Shown here piece by piece: positions 8,624 to 18,223 of a stretch of DNA of 36,285 bases. Source of the DNA: Halothiobacillus sp. 15-55-196 (GTDB taxonomy: Bacteria > Pseudomonadota > Gammaproteobacteria > Halothiobacillales > Halothiobacillaceae); the NCBI GenBank assembly GCA_002282715.1, contig NCKC01000017.1:1-36285 (forward strand), in the 5' to 3' direction. The position numbers were made by a program, and so were the translations under genes. Positions within the stretch are counted from its first letter, which is position 1. Each line of letters opens with the position of its first letter. The notes under the pieces are model-generated. The model made no database searches. It was not told the DNA's origin and saw nothing but the letters and a program-made list of their open reading frames with translations.

Positions 8624-9114
8624 GCCTTGGCTTCCTCGACAGATTCTTCGGCAGGCGGCTCGACCGTCAGCACGTTGACGATGAACTGGATATTCATGCC
8701 CGCCAGTGGGTGATTGAAATCCACCAGCAGGGTTTCCTCGTTGATCGCCCGCACGGTGCCCGCCACCGTATCGCCGTTCGGCAGGTTGAATTCGACCAGA
8801 TCGTCGACACTCAAGCTAAGATCATCGGGCACATCCGCACGAGGCAGCTCGTGGATCATCTCGGGATCGGGGTTACCAAAGGCATATTCCGGAGTCAGCA
8901 GGATGCGGGTTTGCTCGCCTTGCGGCAGGCCAAGCAGCGATTCTTCCAAACGGGCATCGAGGCTGCCATCTCCGACGGTAAATAACATCGGCTCGGCATC
9001 GAAGGTCGAATCCGCCACGCGATTATCCGGCAGGCGAATCTCGTAGTGCAGCGTCACCGTTGCACCCCGCATGATGACCGGCAAGGTAGTCTTGGCATCG
9101 CTCGGATTGGTCAT
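8620..9114 (-). CDS. fkpB: FKBP-type peptidyl-prolyl cis-trans isomerase (FkpB/SlpA-like)
   Basis: 164 residues starting [20 protein letters not shown]. The FKBP fold is split by an inserted flap as in SlpA/SlyD: the isomerase part has [17 protein letters not shown] at the front and [10 protein letters not shown] at the rear, with the chaperone insert around [15 protein letters not shown] between. Such proteins catalyse prolyl isomerisation and hold unfolded chains in the cytoplasm. The start overlaps the lspA stop (ATGA) and its own stop overlaps the ispH start. The longer frame to 9240 runs inside lspA and is not used. Confidence 0.92.
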   Translation of the reverse strand: MTNPSDAKTTLPVIMRGATVTLHYEIRLPDNRVADSTFDAEPMLFTVGDGSLDARLEESLLGLPQGEQTRILLTPEYAFGNPDPEMIHELPRADVPDDLSLSVDDLVEFNLPNGDTVAGTVRAINEETLLVDFNHPLAGMNIQFIVNVLTVEPPAEESVEEAKA

Positions 9115-9659
9115 GAGGAAGCATGCTCCTGATTTGGTTTTCCAGTGCCCAGAAACAATTCGAACAAAATCAGCAATGCAACGCCGATAACGATGGCGCT
9201 GTCGGCCACATTGAAGGCGGGCCAGTGATAACCGTGCCAATGAAAATCCAAAAAATCAACCACATAACCCAAGGTCAGCCGATCGATCAGGTTGCCGACC
9301 GCCCCACCGATGATCAGCGCAATCGCAACCTTGATCATGCCAACACCGCGCCGCGCGCCTGCTTGGGCGCGGGGAATCCGCAGCAACCAAACCATCAGCC
9401 CCAGCGCCACGATGAAGGCCAGCACCGCAAAACCCCAGCGCTGCCAGCCATCGGCATTCGCCAGAAAGGAAAACGCCGCGCCGTGATTGTGCAACAGGGT
9501 GAGGTTGAAAAACCCGGTCAGCTCCATCGGCCTGGCGTACTGCAGGAAATGACTCGCCAGCCATTTACTCCCCGCATCCACGCCGATCACCAGCAGGGAA
9601 AGCCACAGCCAGTTTAGGTTGTGCCAATAAAACTGACCGGGCTTGTTGGGACTGTTCAT
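9111..9659 (-). CDS. lspA: Lipoprotein signal peptidase (signal peptidase II)
   Basis: 182 residues with four membrane helices. Conserved blocks are present: [20 protein letters not shown] with the first catalytic Asp region, VVDFLDFHW, and FNVADSAI with the second catalytic Asp. LspA is an inner-membrane aspartyl protease that cleaves prolipoprotein signal peptides after lipidation. The ATG at 9659-9657 overlaps the ileS stop (ATGA). The longer frame to 9713 lies within the ileS tail and is rejected. Confidence 0.96.
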   Translation of the reverse strand: MNSPNKPGQFYWHNLNWLWLSLLVIGVDAGSKWLASHFLQYARPMELTGFFNLTLLHNHGAAFSFLANADGWQRWGFAVLAFIVALGLMVWLLRIPRAQAGARRGVGMIKVAIALIIGGAVGNLIDRLTLGYVVDFLDFHWHGYHWPAFNVADSAIVIGVALLILFELFLGTGKPNQEHASS

Positions 9660-12472
9660 GCCCAGACCCGCGTTTCGCCCGCGCCGTCGATGTTCTCGAT
9701 ACAACGACCACAAAGCGTCGGATGCGCGGCATGGCTGCCCACATCCGGCTGCAGATGCCAGCAGCGCTCACACTTGGGCGCAACGCTTGCGGCAATCTCC
9801 ACGGCCATTTTCTCGCCACTCGGCAGGGTTTCGACCGTGGCTGCCGTCGGCGCGTTTGCCAGTGGCCATACATCCAGTTCAGAGACGATCAACACAAACC
9901 GCAATTCATCGCGGATGGGTTTGAGGAAATCGGCCAGCACATCATCGACAAACAGCGTCACCTTCGCAGAGAGGTTGGCCTTGATGATCTTTTCGTTGCG
10001 CGCGACTTCGGCGTAGCGATTGACGACATCGCGCAGGTCGATCAACTTCGCCCAAAACGCGCGTTGCTCATCGCTGAGCACGGTCACCAGATCATCCGTA
10101 TGCGTTGCCAGAAACACCGAAGGCGCCCGAGGCTCGGCCAGCGTGGGCAGATGCGCCCAAAGCTCGTCGGCCGTGAACGAGGTGATCGGCGCCATCCAGC
10201 GGGTGAGCGCTTCGATCACGCGCCACATCACGGTTTGCGCCGAGCGGCGCATCGGCGCGTTTTTCTGGCCGGTGTAGATGCGATCCTTGACGATATCGAG
10301 GTAGAACGCGCCCAGCTCGATGGAGCAGAAATGGTGCACCCGCGCCACAAGGCTGTGGAAGTCGTAGGTTTCAAAATCCGCCAACACGGCTTGATGCAGT
10401 TGTGCGGCGTGATCGAGCAGCCAGGCATCCAGCGGCAGCAAGTCTTCGTTTGCCACGCAATCGGTGTTCGGGTCGAAATCGTTGATGTTGGCCAGCAAGT
10501 AACGCGCCGTGTTGCGAATGCGGCGATAGGCGTCGCCCGCCCGTTGCAGGATCTCGTCGGAAACGGTCATCTCGCCGGAGAAATCGGTCGAAGCCACCCA
10601 CAGGCGCAGCACATCCGCGCCCATCTTGTCGATGACCTTTTGCGGCGCGACCACGTTGCCGAGCGACTTGGACATCTTGCGACCCTGCGCATCGACCGTG
10701 AACCCATGGGTGAGCACACCGCGATACGGTGCCGCGCCCTTGAGCGCCACCCCCGTCAGCAGCGACGACTGGAACCAGCCGCGGTGCTGATCCGAGCCTT
10801 CCAGATACAGATCGGCCGGCCAGGTCAGCTCCGGGCGGCGGTCGAGCACGGTGGCGTGGGTAACGCCCGAATCGAACCAGACATCCAGCGTATCGGTGAC
10901 TTTCTCGTAGCGGTCGGCATCGGCACCGAGGATCTCTTTCGGGTCGAGCGAGAACCACGCATCGATACCGGTTTGCTCGATCCGGTCGGCCACTGCGCGC
11001 ATCAGCCGTGGTGCGTCCGGATGCGGCTCGCCGGTTTGCTTATCGACGAACAGCGCAATCGGCACGCCCCAGGTACGCTGGCGCGAGATGCACCAGTCCG
11101 GGCGATTTTCGATCATGCCTGCAATGCGCGCTTCACCCCATTCGGGCACGAAGCGGACGGTCTTGATCGCCGCCATGGCCTGTTCGCGCAGTTCGTTCTG
11201 TTCCATCGAGATGAACCACTGGCCGGTCGCGCGGAAAATCAGCGGCGTTTTGTGCCGCCAGCAGTGCGGATAGCTGTGGGTGAAGCGGCTGTGCGCCAAC
11301 AGCGCGCCGGATTCCTGCATGATTTCAAGGATTTTTGCGCCGCCGTCTTTGAGGTTCATACCACCAACAAAGGGCGTGTCGGGCAGGAAGTGACCACTGC
11401 CATCGACCGGGTTATCCACCGGCAGGCCATAACGCTGACCGACCTTGAAGTCGTCCTCGCCATGAGCCGGTGCCGTATGAACCGCGCCTGTACCGGCATC
11501 GGTCGTGACATGCTCGCCCAAAATCAGCAGCACTTGCCGGTTCAGGAACGGGTGCTGCACATGCAGGCCTTCGAGTTCCGCGCCGGGCGTGGTGCCCAGC
11601 ACCGTGCCTTCAAGCTTCATCCGCGCCAAAGCCGATTCGCGCAGGGCTTCGGCCAGAATAATGCGACGACCATCGGCCAGTTCGAACAGCGCGTAATCCA
11701 GTTCCGGGTTGATCGCCACGGCCTGATTGGCGGGCAGCGTCCACGGGGTGGTCGTCCAGATAACCACTGAAACCGGCGCGCTGCTGTCCATCCCGAAGGC
11801 GCGGTGCACGGCGGCGGAATCCACGGCCGCAAAGGCCACATCGATCTGGTCGGATTGCTTGTCCTGATATTCGACCTCCGCTTCGGCCAGCGCCGAGCCG
11901 CAATCAACGCACCAGTGCACCGGCTTCTCGCCCCGATGCAGATGGCCGTTCTCGATGATGCCCGCCAGCGCACGCACGATGTCCGCCTCGGTGGCAAAAT
12001 CCATCGTTTTGTACGGATTGGCCCAGTCGCCGATCACGCCCAGTCGGATAAAATCGGCCATCTGGCGGTCGATCTGGCTTTGTGCATAAACGCGGCAGGC
12101 CGCACGGAATTCCTGCGCGGAAAGCTTGGCGCCCGGCTTGCCGTGTTCGCGCTCGACCATCAACTCAATCGGCAAGCCGTGACAATCCCAACCCGGCACA
12201 TACGGCGCATCAAACCCTGCAAGCTGCTTGGACTTGACGATCATGTCCTTGAGCACCTTGTTGACGGCATGGCCAATATGAATATCACCATTGGCATAGG
12301 GCGGGCCATCGTGCAGCACAAACTTGGGCCGACCGGCACTGACGGCGCGAATCGCGCGATACAATTCCAATTGCTGCCACTGCGCCAAACGCTCGGGCTC
12401 GCGCTGCGGCAGGTTGCCGCGCATGGGGAAATCGGTATCGGGCAGGTTAAGCGTTGATTTGTAATCAGTCAC
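9656..12472 (-). CDS. ileS: Isoleucyl-tRNA synthetase
   Basis: 938 residues when started at GTG 12472, which gives (M)[18 protein letters not shown], closely matching the known start of E. coli IleS. A longer frame to 12556 has no conserved sequence before it. Class I signatures are present: HIGH at residues 65-68 (NGDIHIGH) and KMSKS in [12 protein letters not shown]. The CP1 editing domain lies in the middle. The C-terminal zinc-binding region has the cysteine pairs CERCW and CGRC. The enzyme charges tRNA-Ile in the cytoplasm. It heads the coupled ileS-lspA-fkpB-ispH unit. In many relatives ribF precedes ileS; here ribF is absent and a MITE-like element and a glycerate kinase gene lie upstream. 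Confidence 0.97.
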   Translation of the reverse strand: MTDYKSTLNLPDTDFPMRGNLPQREPERLAQWQQLELYRAIRAVSAGRPKFVLHDGPPYANGDIHIGHAVNKVLKDMIVKSKQLAGFDAPYVPGWDCHGLPIELMVEREHGKPGAKLSAQEFRAACRVYAQSQIDRQMADFIRLGVIGDWANPYKTMDFATEADIVRALAGIIENGHLHRGEKPVHWCVDCGSALAEAEVEYQDKQSDQIDVAFAAVDSAAVHRAFGMDSSAPVSVVIWTTTPWTLPANQAVAINPELDYALFELADGRRIILAEALRESALARMKLEGTVLGTTPGAELEGLHVQHPFLNRQVLLILGEHVTTDAGTGAVHTAPAHGEDDFKVGQRYGLPVDNPVDGSGHFLPDTPFVGGMNLKDGGAKILEIMQESGALLAHSRFTHSYPHCWRHKTPLIFRATGQWFISMEQNELREQAMAAIKTVRFVPEWGEARIAGMIENRPDWCISRQRTWGVPIALFVDKQTGEPHPDAPRLMRAVADRIEQTGIDAWFSLDPKEILGADADRYEKVTDTLDVWFDSGVTHATVLDRRPELTWPADLYLEGSDQHRGWFQSSLLTGVALKGAAPYRGVLTHGFTVDAQGRKMSKSLGNVVAPQKVIDKMGADVLRLWVASTDFSGEMTVSDEILQRAGDAYRRIRNTARYLLANINDFDPNTDCVANEDLLPLDAWLLDHAAQLHQAVLADFETYDFHSLVARVHHFCSIELGAFYLDIVKDRIYTGQKNAPMRRSAQTVMWRVIEALTRWMAPITSFTADELWAHLPTLAEPRAPSVFLATHTDDLVTVLSDEQRAFWAKLIDLRDVVNRYAEVARNEKIIKANLSAKVTLFVDDVLADFLKPIRDELRFVLIVSELDVWPLANAPTAATVETLPSGEKMAVEIAASVAPKCERCWHLQPDVGSHAAHPTLCGRCIENIDGAGETRVWA

Positions 12473-12515
12473 GGAAAGATCGCCGTATAAAATATTTTGG
12501 AAGAAAATGGCGGTT

Positions 12516-12524
12516 ATTGTAGCA
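12516..12524 (-). promoter_or_regulatory. Extended -10 promoter for ileS (candidate)
   Basis: On the minus strand TGC-TACAAT is an extended -10 element (TGn plus a 5/6 match to TATAAT). Transcription would begin about 37 nt before the GTG start of ileS. No good -35 box is visible, which is tolerated with an extended -10. Confidence 0.45.
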
Positions 12525-12601
12525 AGAGTCGATCGACCTGCGGCGGTTTGTGGCAAGGCAGCGTCGGAATCGCTTCACCCGCTTCGATAAAACCATTTCT
12601 T

Positions 12602-12744
12602 GGGTGCCTCGAAAAACCGTTACGAGCATGTTCGAGTGCAAGGAGCCGCGCAGTGAGCAACGAGACATATCAAATAGATAGGCGAGGCGCGAACGAGCAC
12701 GCGACGCCGCAATCGGACAGCGCAGTAGGTTTTTCGAGGTGCCC
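12602..12744. mobile_element. 143-bp MITE-like element with 17-bp terminal inverted repeats
   Basis: The left end GGGTGCCTCGAAAAACC (12602-12618) and the right end GGTTTTTCGAGGTGCCC (12728-12744) are inverted copies with 15 of 17 positions matching. A TCTT direct repeat flanks both sides (12598-12601 and 12745-12748), consistent with a 4-bp target duplication. The 109-bp interior has no coding frame of note. The ends match the hairpin arms at 4810-4853. The shape suggests a non-autonomous element mobilised by a transposase elsewhere, possibly of the IS5 superfamily, but that assignment is inference. Confidence 0.75.
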
Positions 12745-12778
12745 TCTTATCATCAAGCCCACGCAACTGAGGAAGTCC

Positions 12779-13933
12779 ATGGGATTACGCATTGTTATTT
12801 GCCCGGACAGCTTCAAGGGCAGCTTATCCAGCCCGGCGGTGGCCGAAGCCATGGCGCAGGGCGCACGCCTTGTTGCGCCGGATGCCCGAATCGAACGCAT
12901 TCCCATGGCCGATGGCGGTGAGGGCACGGCAGAGCGCATCACCCAGGCGCTGGACGGCGAGTGGCGCAATGTCATCGTACACGGGCCGGATGGGGCGACG
13001 ACCGACGCTTCGTGGGGCTGGATTCCAGCACAGAACAGGGCGGTCATCGATGTCGCCAGCGCCTGTGGTTTGAACCTTACCGCGCCGGAGCGGCGCGATC
13101 CGTGGCAGCTCGATTCGCGCGGTGTCGGTGAATTGCTGCGTTGTGCGCTGGATCACGGCGCGGAACATATCCTAATCGGCCTAGGCGGCAGCGGCACCAA
13201 CGACGCGGGCGCGGGGATGCTTTCGGCCTTGGGCGTTCGATTTTTAGATGAGGATGGCAAGCCGCTCATCCCTTCGCCAGATGGCCTTAAAACGCTGGAT
13301 CGAGTCGATTTTTCCCAACTGGACGCACGACTCGGACAGATCAAACTTATCTGCCTGACCGATGTGGACAACCCGTTGACCGGCCCAACGGGTGCCACTG
13401 CGGTTTTCGGTCCGCAAAAGGGGCTTGCGGCAACCGACATCGCCGCCATGGATGCAAGGCTGGCACAGATCGCCAAATGCATTAAGGCGGCCAGGCCCTT
13501 ACACTGCTCACCCGATACGCTCGGCATGGGCGCGGCGGGCGGCTTGGGATTTGCGCTCGGGGCGGTGCTGGGCGCGAGGCGGCAGCGAGGCAGCGAATAT
13601 CTGGCCGATCTGCTGGGGCTGGATTCGGCCATCGAACAGGCCGATCTCGTGCTGACGGGCGAAGGCGCGCTGGATACGCAGACCGCGCAAGGCAAAGTCG
13701 TCGCAGAAGTGATTCGTCGTGCCCAACGATTTGAGAAACCGGTCATCTGCATCGCAGGCAGCGTGCACATCACACCCGCACAAATCAAAACGCTGGGCTT
13801 GTGGACCGCTTGGCCGTTGTGCGGAGATAACGTTGATATTGACGCCGCCATCTCACGCGCGGCGGCAATGATTGCCGAGCGCACCGCAGAAGCCACGGTT
13901 GCGTGGCTCGATGCATCATCAAGAAAAGATTAA
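12779..13933 (+). CDS. glxK: Glycerate 2-kinase (GarK/GlxK family)
   Basis: 384 residues starting MGLRIVICPDSFKGSLS, the hallmark N-terminus of the family. Further conserved blocks are RIPMADGGEGTAE, HILIGLGGSGTNDAGAGML, GMGAAGGLGFALGA and LVLTGEGALDTQTAQGK. The family phosphorylates D-glycerate with ATP to 2-phosphoglycerate, linking glyoxylate or glycolate salvage to glycolysis. ATG 12779 has AGGA 5 nt upstream; the frame extends back to 12497 through the MITE but that part is not conserved. The stop codon overlaps that of the convergent glycosyltransferase gene by 2-3 bases. The MITE ends 34 bp upstream of the start, so it may carry or displace the promoter. Confidence 0.93.
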   Translation: MGLRIVICPDSFKGSLSSPAVAEAMAQGARLVAPDARIERIPMADGGEGTAERITQALDGEWRNVIVHGPDGATTDASWGWIPAQNRAVIDVASACGLNLTAPERRDPWQLDSRGVGELLRCALDHGAEHILIGLGGSGTNDAGAGMLSALGVRFLDEDGKPLIPSPDGLKTLDRVDFSQLDARLGQIKLICLTDVDNPLTGPTGATAVFGPQKGLAATDIAAMDARLAQIAKCIKAARPLHCSPDTLGMGAAGGLGFALGAVLGARRQRGSEYLADLLGLDSAIEQADLVLTGEGALDTQTAQGKVVAEVIRRAQRFEKPVICIAGSVHITPAQIKTLGLWTAWPLCGDNVDIDAAISRAAAMIAERTAEATVAWLDASSRKD

Positions 13934-14709
13934 CCGCTGCGGGAAAACAGTCGACGCACCAAAAGTTTAGGCAATCGCCACAGAAAACCCAGAAACAATC
14001 GGGTGTGCATCCCGGTCAGCAGCAGGTTGTCGCGCAGGTAGTTGAAGTGCGACACACCGCCTTCTTCCGCCGTGAAATAACGCACCGTCGTCGGCACGTT
14101 GATGGGTCGAACACCTGCCCAACAGAGCCGCACGACCGCTTCGGGGTCAAAGTCGAACCGGCGCATCCAGCGATGGCGCAACATGATCTTCTTGAGCGGC
14201 TCGATGGGGTAGACCCGAAAGCCGAACAGCGAATCGCCGATGCCCATCCACAGGGTTTCCAGATTCGCCCAGGTGTTGGAAACCTGACGCCCGTAGACAC
14301 GCAGCTTGGGCGCATCGGCCGCAAAAACGGGCTTGCCCAGAATCATGGCCTCGGGCGCCAGCCGTGATTGCTGCATGAAATCGGGGATGCGCTCTGCCGG
14401 ATGCTGGCCGTCGGCATCCATCGTGAGCACGTGGGTGAAGCCTGCCTTTTGCGCTTCGAGCAGCCCATACAGAATCGCCGCGCCCTTGCCCTGATTTTCT
14501 GGCAGCACGAGCACACGCAAACCCGGATCGGTTTGTGCCAGGGCCAACAGGCGTTCGGTCGTGCCATCGGTACTGCCATCGACCACCACCCACACCGGTG
14601 ACCATTGCGCGCGCGCCGCCGCCAGCGTTTCGAACACCTTCTCGCCGGGGTTGTAGCTCGGGATGAGCACGAGGTGCCCTGAAGGGTCAAACAGGGAAGA
14701 ATCACTCAT
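13930..14709 (-). CDS. Family 2 glycosyltransferase of the aryl-polyene locus
   Basis: 259 residues. The GT-A fold is recognised from HLVLIPSYNPGEKVFETL, the nucleotide-binding VVVDGSTDGT and the DxD motif in LTMDADGQHPAERI. It resembles DPM1/dolichyl-phosphate-mannose-type transferases without an obvious membrane anchor. ATG 14709 overlaps the stop codon of the acyltransferase (ATGA), so it belongs to the minus-strand pigment operon and is its last gene. GT2 enzymes are regular members of aryl-polyene clusters, where they are thought to decorate or anchor the pigment. The sugar donor and acceptor are unknown. Confidence 0.88.
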   Translation of the reverse strand: MSDSSLFDPSGHLVLIPSYNPGEKVFETLAAARAQWSPVWVVVDGSTDGTTERLLALAQTDPGLRVLVLPENQGKGAAILYGLLEAQKAGFTHVLTMDADGQHPAERIPDFMQQSRLAPEAMILGKPVFAADAPKLRVYGRQVSNTWANLETLWMGIGDSLFGFRVYPIEPLKKIMLRHRWMRRFDFDPEAVVRLCWAGVRPINVPTTVRYFTAEEGGVSHFNYLRDNLLLTGMHTRLFLGFLWRLPKLLVRRLFSRSG

Positions 14710-15494
14710 GAGATGCTCGATCCGAGCTGTGCGCTCAATGCCATTCGCATGTCGCGTTCCATCTGGCGGGTGCAGGCCGTCACATCGGTGGGCCGGGGAT
14801 AGCACGCGCCCATGCGGACAGACCAGCGCAACGGCAATTCGGGCCGTCGCCATAACGGCCAGTGTTTTCCGAGGTAGGGGCTGGAAAAACCGATCAGCAG
14901 GGATTGGATCGACACGTTCGCCCGTCGGGCAATCAGCGCGGCGCTTTGACCGAAGGGATCCAGCGGAAACTCGACCGTGCGCCCGCCTTCGGGAAAAATC
15001 AGCACATGCGCACCCTCGGCCAAAGCCGCATCGGCTTGCAGAATCATTTCCAGCGGGCCGTCGTTGCGAATGTAGCCCGCCATGCGTGCGGCGGCACCGA
15101 ACAGGATGTTGTTCATCAGCCCGGCCTTCATCACGCAAACCACATTCGGCAGGCGAGAAACGATCAGCAACACATCCAGCAATGAAGGATGGTTGGCTAC
15201 CAGCACCTGCGGCGGCGTATTTCTTAACGCATCCAGCGCTGCAAGATCAAAACGGTTGGCGCAGAACAGTCGCAAGAAACCGAGATAAAGACGAAAGCCC
15301 TGATGAATGAATCGACGCCCGATGCGGCGCCCGTGAGCACCAGATTCCGCCCCATCCGACAACAACGGCCGCAAAATCCAGGCGAACGGCAACCAGACCA
15401 GACACAACAAGGTAAAAGAGGACACCCCCAACACCATGACGATGGACGCATGTAAGGCGCGAAGAAATGCGCGCAAGCGGCGCAAGACAGGCAC
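14706..15494 (-). CDS. PlsC-type lysophospholipid acyltransferase of the aryl-polyene locus
   Basis: 262 residues from GTG 15494. That start is favoured because GGGAGG lies 7 nt upstream and its first base overlaps the chorismatase TAG (TAGTG); an in-frame ATG at 15533 would overlap by 40 nt. A hydrophobic N-terminal region (about 15-50) is followed by the HX4D motif in NHPSLLDVL and the substrate motif FPEGGRTVEF. The family moves an acyl chain to a glycerolipid at the membrane. Here it probably transfers the finished aryl polyene from carrier protein to a lipid, as proposed for ApeD/XanD-type acyltransferases in pigment clusters. It is coupled at both ends to its neighbours. Confidence 0.87.
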   Translation of the reverse strand: MPVLRRLRAFLRALHASIVMVLGVSSFTLLCLVWLPFAWILRPLLSDGAESGAHGRRIGRRFIHQGFRLYLGFLRLFCANRFDLAALDALRNTPPQVLVANHPSLLDVLLIVSRLPNVVCVMKAGLMNNILFGAAARMAGYIRNDGPLEMILQADAALAEGAHVLIFPEGGRTVEFPLDPFGQSAALIARRANVSIQSLLIGFSSPYLGKHWPLWRRPELPLRWSVRMGACYPRPTDVTACTRQMERDMRMALSAQLGSSIS

Positions 15495-16591
15495 TATCGC
15501 GCCTCCCGGTCGCCGTGTGTTTGACGAACCCATCCGCTCGCTTCGATTTCGACCAGCAATTCCTGCCGGCATACATCGGCCTGCACAAAGCAGACGTTGA
15601 GATTCTTGCCCAAACAGACGCCCAACTCACGCCGTACCGCTTCGGCATCCTCCGGTCGCCGCACGTAGACGCGAAGTTGCAGATCGGCAAGCATGAAGCC
15701 CGGCCCTTGCGGCAGGCGATCGATTGCCCAAGCGTCGTTCAGGCGGTCATTGGCTTGCGCGACGATTTCGGAGATATTCGCCAGGGTTTCCCGCGTTTGC
15801 GCCCGCACATTGCCAAGATGTCGGCTCTCGTGACCGACGATGCTGGCCGTGCCGGAAATCAGCAGCAGATACGCATCAACCAGCGGAATCAGCGTGGCGC
15901 GAGAGAACGTCGGGCTGCGCGGGCCATAGGTATCGGGGTAATGGTAGGCGCTGACTTGTCTTGGATTTTCCAGCAGGATCGGCGCCGCGCGCCCCGCAAG
16001 AAAGCCGACACAAAAGCCGCCAACGCGCATCCCCAGCGCACAGGCCGCCGGTGCGCAGCTTTCGACAGCCTGCTGGCGCGCGTCATAGGCAGCCTGGCGG
16101 CCAACATTGAACTGCCGGTAACGTTCAAGGCCCTGATCATTGCCATGGATGTCCGCCAGAAAATTCCAGGTACGCCACAAATGCGGATATCCGGCCTGAT
16201 CGAGCAAACGGAACATACGTTCATACACCGACTGACTATCCAAGGCCAAGTGACTGTCTTTTCCGCCGATGGTGATTGTTCCGAACAGCACATCGCCATC
16301 CGCACGGTACCGAATACCCTCGAATTCCTTCGTCGCGGACACCGCCCCGCCCAGCCAGATCTCACCCGCACCTGTGCGATCCATTTGCAGCACGGGCATG
16401 GGGGCGGACATGAACGGGACATCGGCCATCTGGGGCGTAAAGTCGGTGGGCGGTTCACCAAACCAGACCACACCCAGCGCGCGCTCAAAACCACCCTGAT
16501 ACTGCGAAGCAGGCGCAAACCCACGACACGCCGCCGTGTCAAGGCGTGCAAATCGAAGGCGTGGGTTATCGTTAGCAACAAGATTATTCAT
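15494..16591 (-). CDS. Chorismatase (XanB2/FkbO-Hyg5 family), hydroxybenzoate-forming
   Basis: 365 residues from ATG 16591; a TTG at 16609 is the alternative, and no clear ribosome site is seen. The protein matches the chorismatase family throughout: LRTWNFLADIHGNDQGLERY, the long middle block GTASIVGHESRH, and the C-terminal signature DVCRQELLVEIEA. Enzymes of this family hydrolyse chorismate. XanB2 of Xanthomonas gives 3- and 4-hydroxybenzoate, the former starting xanthomonadin synthesis and the latter ubiquinone. In this locus it replaces the tyrosine ammonia lyase used by other aryl-polyene clusters. Which isomer is formed cannot be read from the sequence. Its TAG overlaps the acyltransferase GTG. 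The 72-nt gap to the flavoprotein gene is AT-rich. Confidence 0.88.
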   Translation of the reverse strand: MNNLVANDNPRLRFARLDTAACRGFAPASQYQGGFERALGVVWFGEPPTDFTPQMADVPFMSAPMPVLQMDRTGAGEIWLGGAVSATKEFEGIRYRADGDVLFGTITIGGKDSHLALDSQSVYERMFRLLDQAGYPHLWRTWNFLADIHGNDQGLERYRQFNVGRQAAYDARQQAVESCAPAACALGMRVGGFCVGFLAGRAAPILLENPRQVSAYHYPDTYGPRSPTFSRATLIPLVDAYLLLISGTASIVGHESRHLGNVRAQTRETLANISEIVAQANDRLNDAWAIDRLPQGPGFMLADLQLRVYVRRPEDAEAVRRELGVCLGKNLNVCFVQADVCRQELLVEIEASGWVRQTHGDREAR

Positions 16592-16663
16592 AAATATTAA
16601 ATCGAGCAAAAATTGCTCTGCGCACCTGCCTTACTTTGCGGGAATGTCCCCACGCGTCGGCCA

Positions 16664-17998
16664 TCACGCATCCAGTTCGGGACGAATATTAAACCTACGC
16701 GCCTGCCATGCCCGGTAGGCACGCACAGGATGCCGGAACGATGCGATGGTATAGATCACCTTCATCATGCGCAGCGAGTTCCAGATAGGCGTTTTGCCGT
16801 AAATATCGCCCGCAAGCAGGGAAAGCAGCGCTTCCTTGACGCGGAAAATATTGCGCGGCCCCATGAACAGATCCCGCATCGCCGGATTCGTCATACGGTA
16901 AATGAACCACGAGAACTCGCTCGGCCCCACGCGGATCTGCTTGTCGAACTTCTTCAGCGCCGCAGCCGCCTTGGTGGGATGCTGCAAGGCCGTATCGATC
17001 GCATCGGCCGCCATGACGGCACTTTGCATGGCGAGCAGTACGCCGGAGGAAAAGACCGGATCGATAAAGGCGAAGGCATCGCCCAACAGCACGTAATTCT
17101 GGCCGTGCGTACGGTCAGACAGGTACGAGTAATTGCCCGTGGCCTCGACGTTGCTCACGAATTCAGCATCGCGCAAACGCTCGGCCAGCGGCACGCAAGT
17201 CTCGATGTTGTCGCGCAGGAACTGTTCGAGACTGCTGTCAACACGCGATTTCATATGATACGGCCAAGTCACCATGCCGATACTCGTGATGCCATCCATC
17301 AGCGGGATGAACCAGAACCAGCCGTGATCGAACCAGAAAATGGTGATATTGCCTTCGGCCTTGCCGTCGTTGCGCATCGCGCCACGCACATGGCCGTACA
17401 CCGCCGAACTGTTGTGCTTGGGGTTGCGCTGTTTGGACTGCATCTTGTTGGCAAGGAACGTGTCGCGCCCCGAGGCATCGACCACAAACTTCGTTTCCCA
17501 TTCGGCTTGCGTGCCATCATCCATCACGGCGGTGACGCGCGCACCGGAGCCACCCGGATGATCGTCCGGCAGGAATTCCACATGCTTGGCACGGCAGCCT
17601 TCGATCACTTCCGCGCCCTTTTGCCGGGCATTGCGGATCAGAATCTCGTCAAACTGGGCGCGCGGCACCTGATAGGCCATCGGCATGGACTTATCCCAAG
17701 CCTCGGCAAATTCAAACACCTGCTTGTGGTCGTGGTGTGGCGATACGAATTCCGCGCCCCATTTTTCCATGCCGACGGCACGAATTTCCGCACCGACGCC
17801 CAAGCGGTCGAACAAGGGCATATTGGCGGGCAGCAACGATTCGCCAATATGAAAACGCGGGTGATGTGCCTTTTCCAGCACAACCACCCGATAGCCACGT
17901 TCGACCAATAACGGCGCGACGGTCGAACCCGCTGGGCCACCGCCGATGACCAATACGTCGCAGTGGTGAGCCGGTTCTGATGTTTCTGCTCTTGGCAT
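16664..17998 (-). CDS. FAD-dependent halogenase-like oxidoreductase of the aryl-polyene locus
   Basis: 444 residues. The N-terminal dinucleotide fold is VLVIGGGPAGST (about 15-26), followed by GESLLPA (52-58). K79 in the phrase MEKWGAEF falls where flavin-dependent halogenases keep their catalytic lysine. The motif GWFWFIP (226-232) fits WxWxIP, which in halogenases is thought to block monooxygenase activity. GDAFAFIDPVFSSGV is the second FAD contact. Phenol-type halogenases and related oxidoreductases share this architecture, and homologues occur in xanthomonadin clusters, whose pigments can be brominated. A true halogenase role here is therefore plausible but unproven; geranylgeranyl-reductase-like activity is the alternative. 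It is the first gene of the left operon, divergent from the right operon. Confidence 0.82.
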   Translation of the reverse strand: MPRAETSEPAHHCDVLVIGGGPAGSTVAPLLVERGYRVVVLEKAHHPRFHIGESLLPANMPLFDRLGVGAEIRAVGMEKWGAEFVSPHHDHKQVFEFAEAWDKSMPMAYQVPRAQFDEILIRNARQKGAEVIEGCRAKHVEFLPDDHPGGSGARVTAVMDDGTQAEWETKFVVDASGRDTFLANKMQSKQRNPKHNSSAVYGHVRGAMRNDGKAEGNITIFWFDHGWFWFIPLMDGITSIGMVTWPYHMKSRVDSSLEQFLRDNIETCVPLAERLRDAEFVSNVEATGNYSYLSDRTHGQNYVLLGDAFAFIDPVFSSGVLLAMQSAVMAADAIDTALQHPTKAAAALKKFDKQIRVGPSEFSWFIYRMTNPAMRDLFMGPRNIFRVKEALLSLLAGDIYGKTPIWNSLRMMKVIYTIASFRHPVRAYRAWQARRFNIRPELDA

Positions 17999-18121
17999 GA
18001 TGGCGCCCTCCCTAGCTCAGTACGGTGCGTGAAGCGCGCCGATCTGGCCGCGCATCGAAATCATACCACCCCCGAATGCGCCGAAGGGCGTTCGATTTGC
18101 GCTCATCATACCGAACCGGCA

Positions 18122-18150
18122 TTTACGCGATACACTCCATCGGGTTTAAT
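18122..18150 (+). promoter_or_regulatory. Sigma-70-type promoter candidate for the right pigment operon
   Basis: TTTACG (18122-18127) and TTTAAT (18145-18150) are separated by 17 bp, matching -35 and -10 at 4/6 and 5/6 positions. Transcription would start near 18157 and read the PAP2-like gene and the ketosynthase operon. The left operon starts at 17998 in the other direction, so 17999-18223 is the shared control region. Confidence 0.4.
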
Positions 18151-18223
18151 CCTTCTGCCTCTGTGCGTTGGATGCCCAAACACAGCCAACCCGGAGAACG
18201 CTGCGATCAATAACGTCAACAAA

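Noticed and set aside
9722..11770. Plus-strand 682-residue frame opposite ileS
   Set aside because: Exact antisense shadow of a GC-rich conserved gene; composition rich in Arg, His and Gln as expected for such shadows.
12473..12556. N-terminal extension of ileS to an upstream start at 12556
   Set aside because: The added residues do not match IleS; the GTG at 12472 begins the family sequence exactly and the extended -10 promoter lies inside the extension.
18029..18223. GTG at 18029 as the start of the PAP2-like gene
   Set aside because: The extra 65 residues are hydrophilic without family resemblance and would place the promoter candidate inside the gene; not fully excluded.
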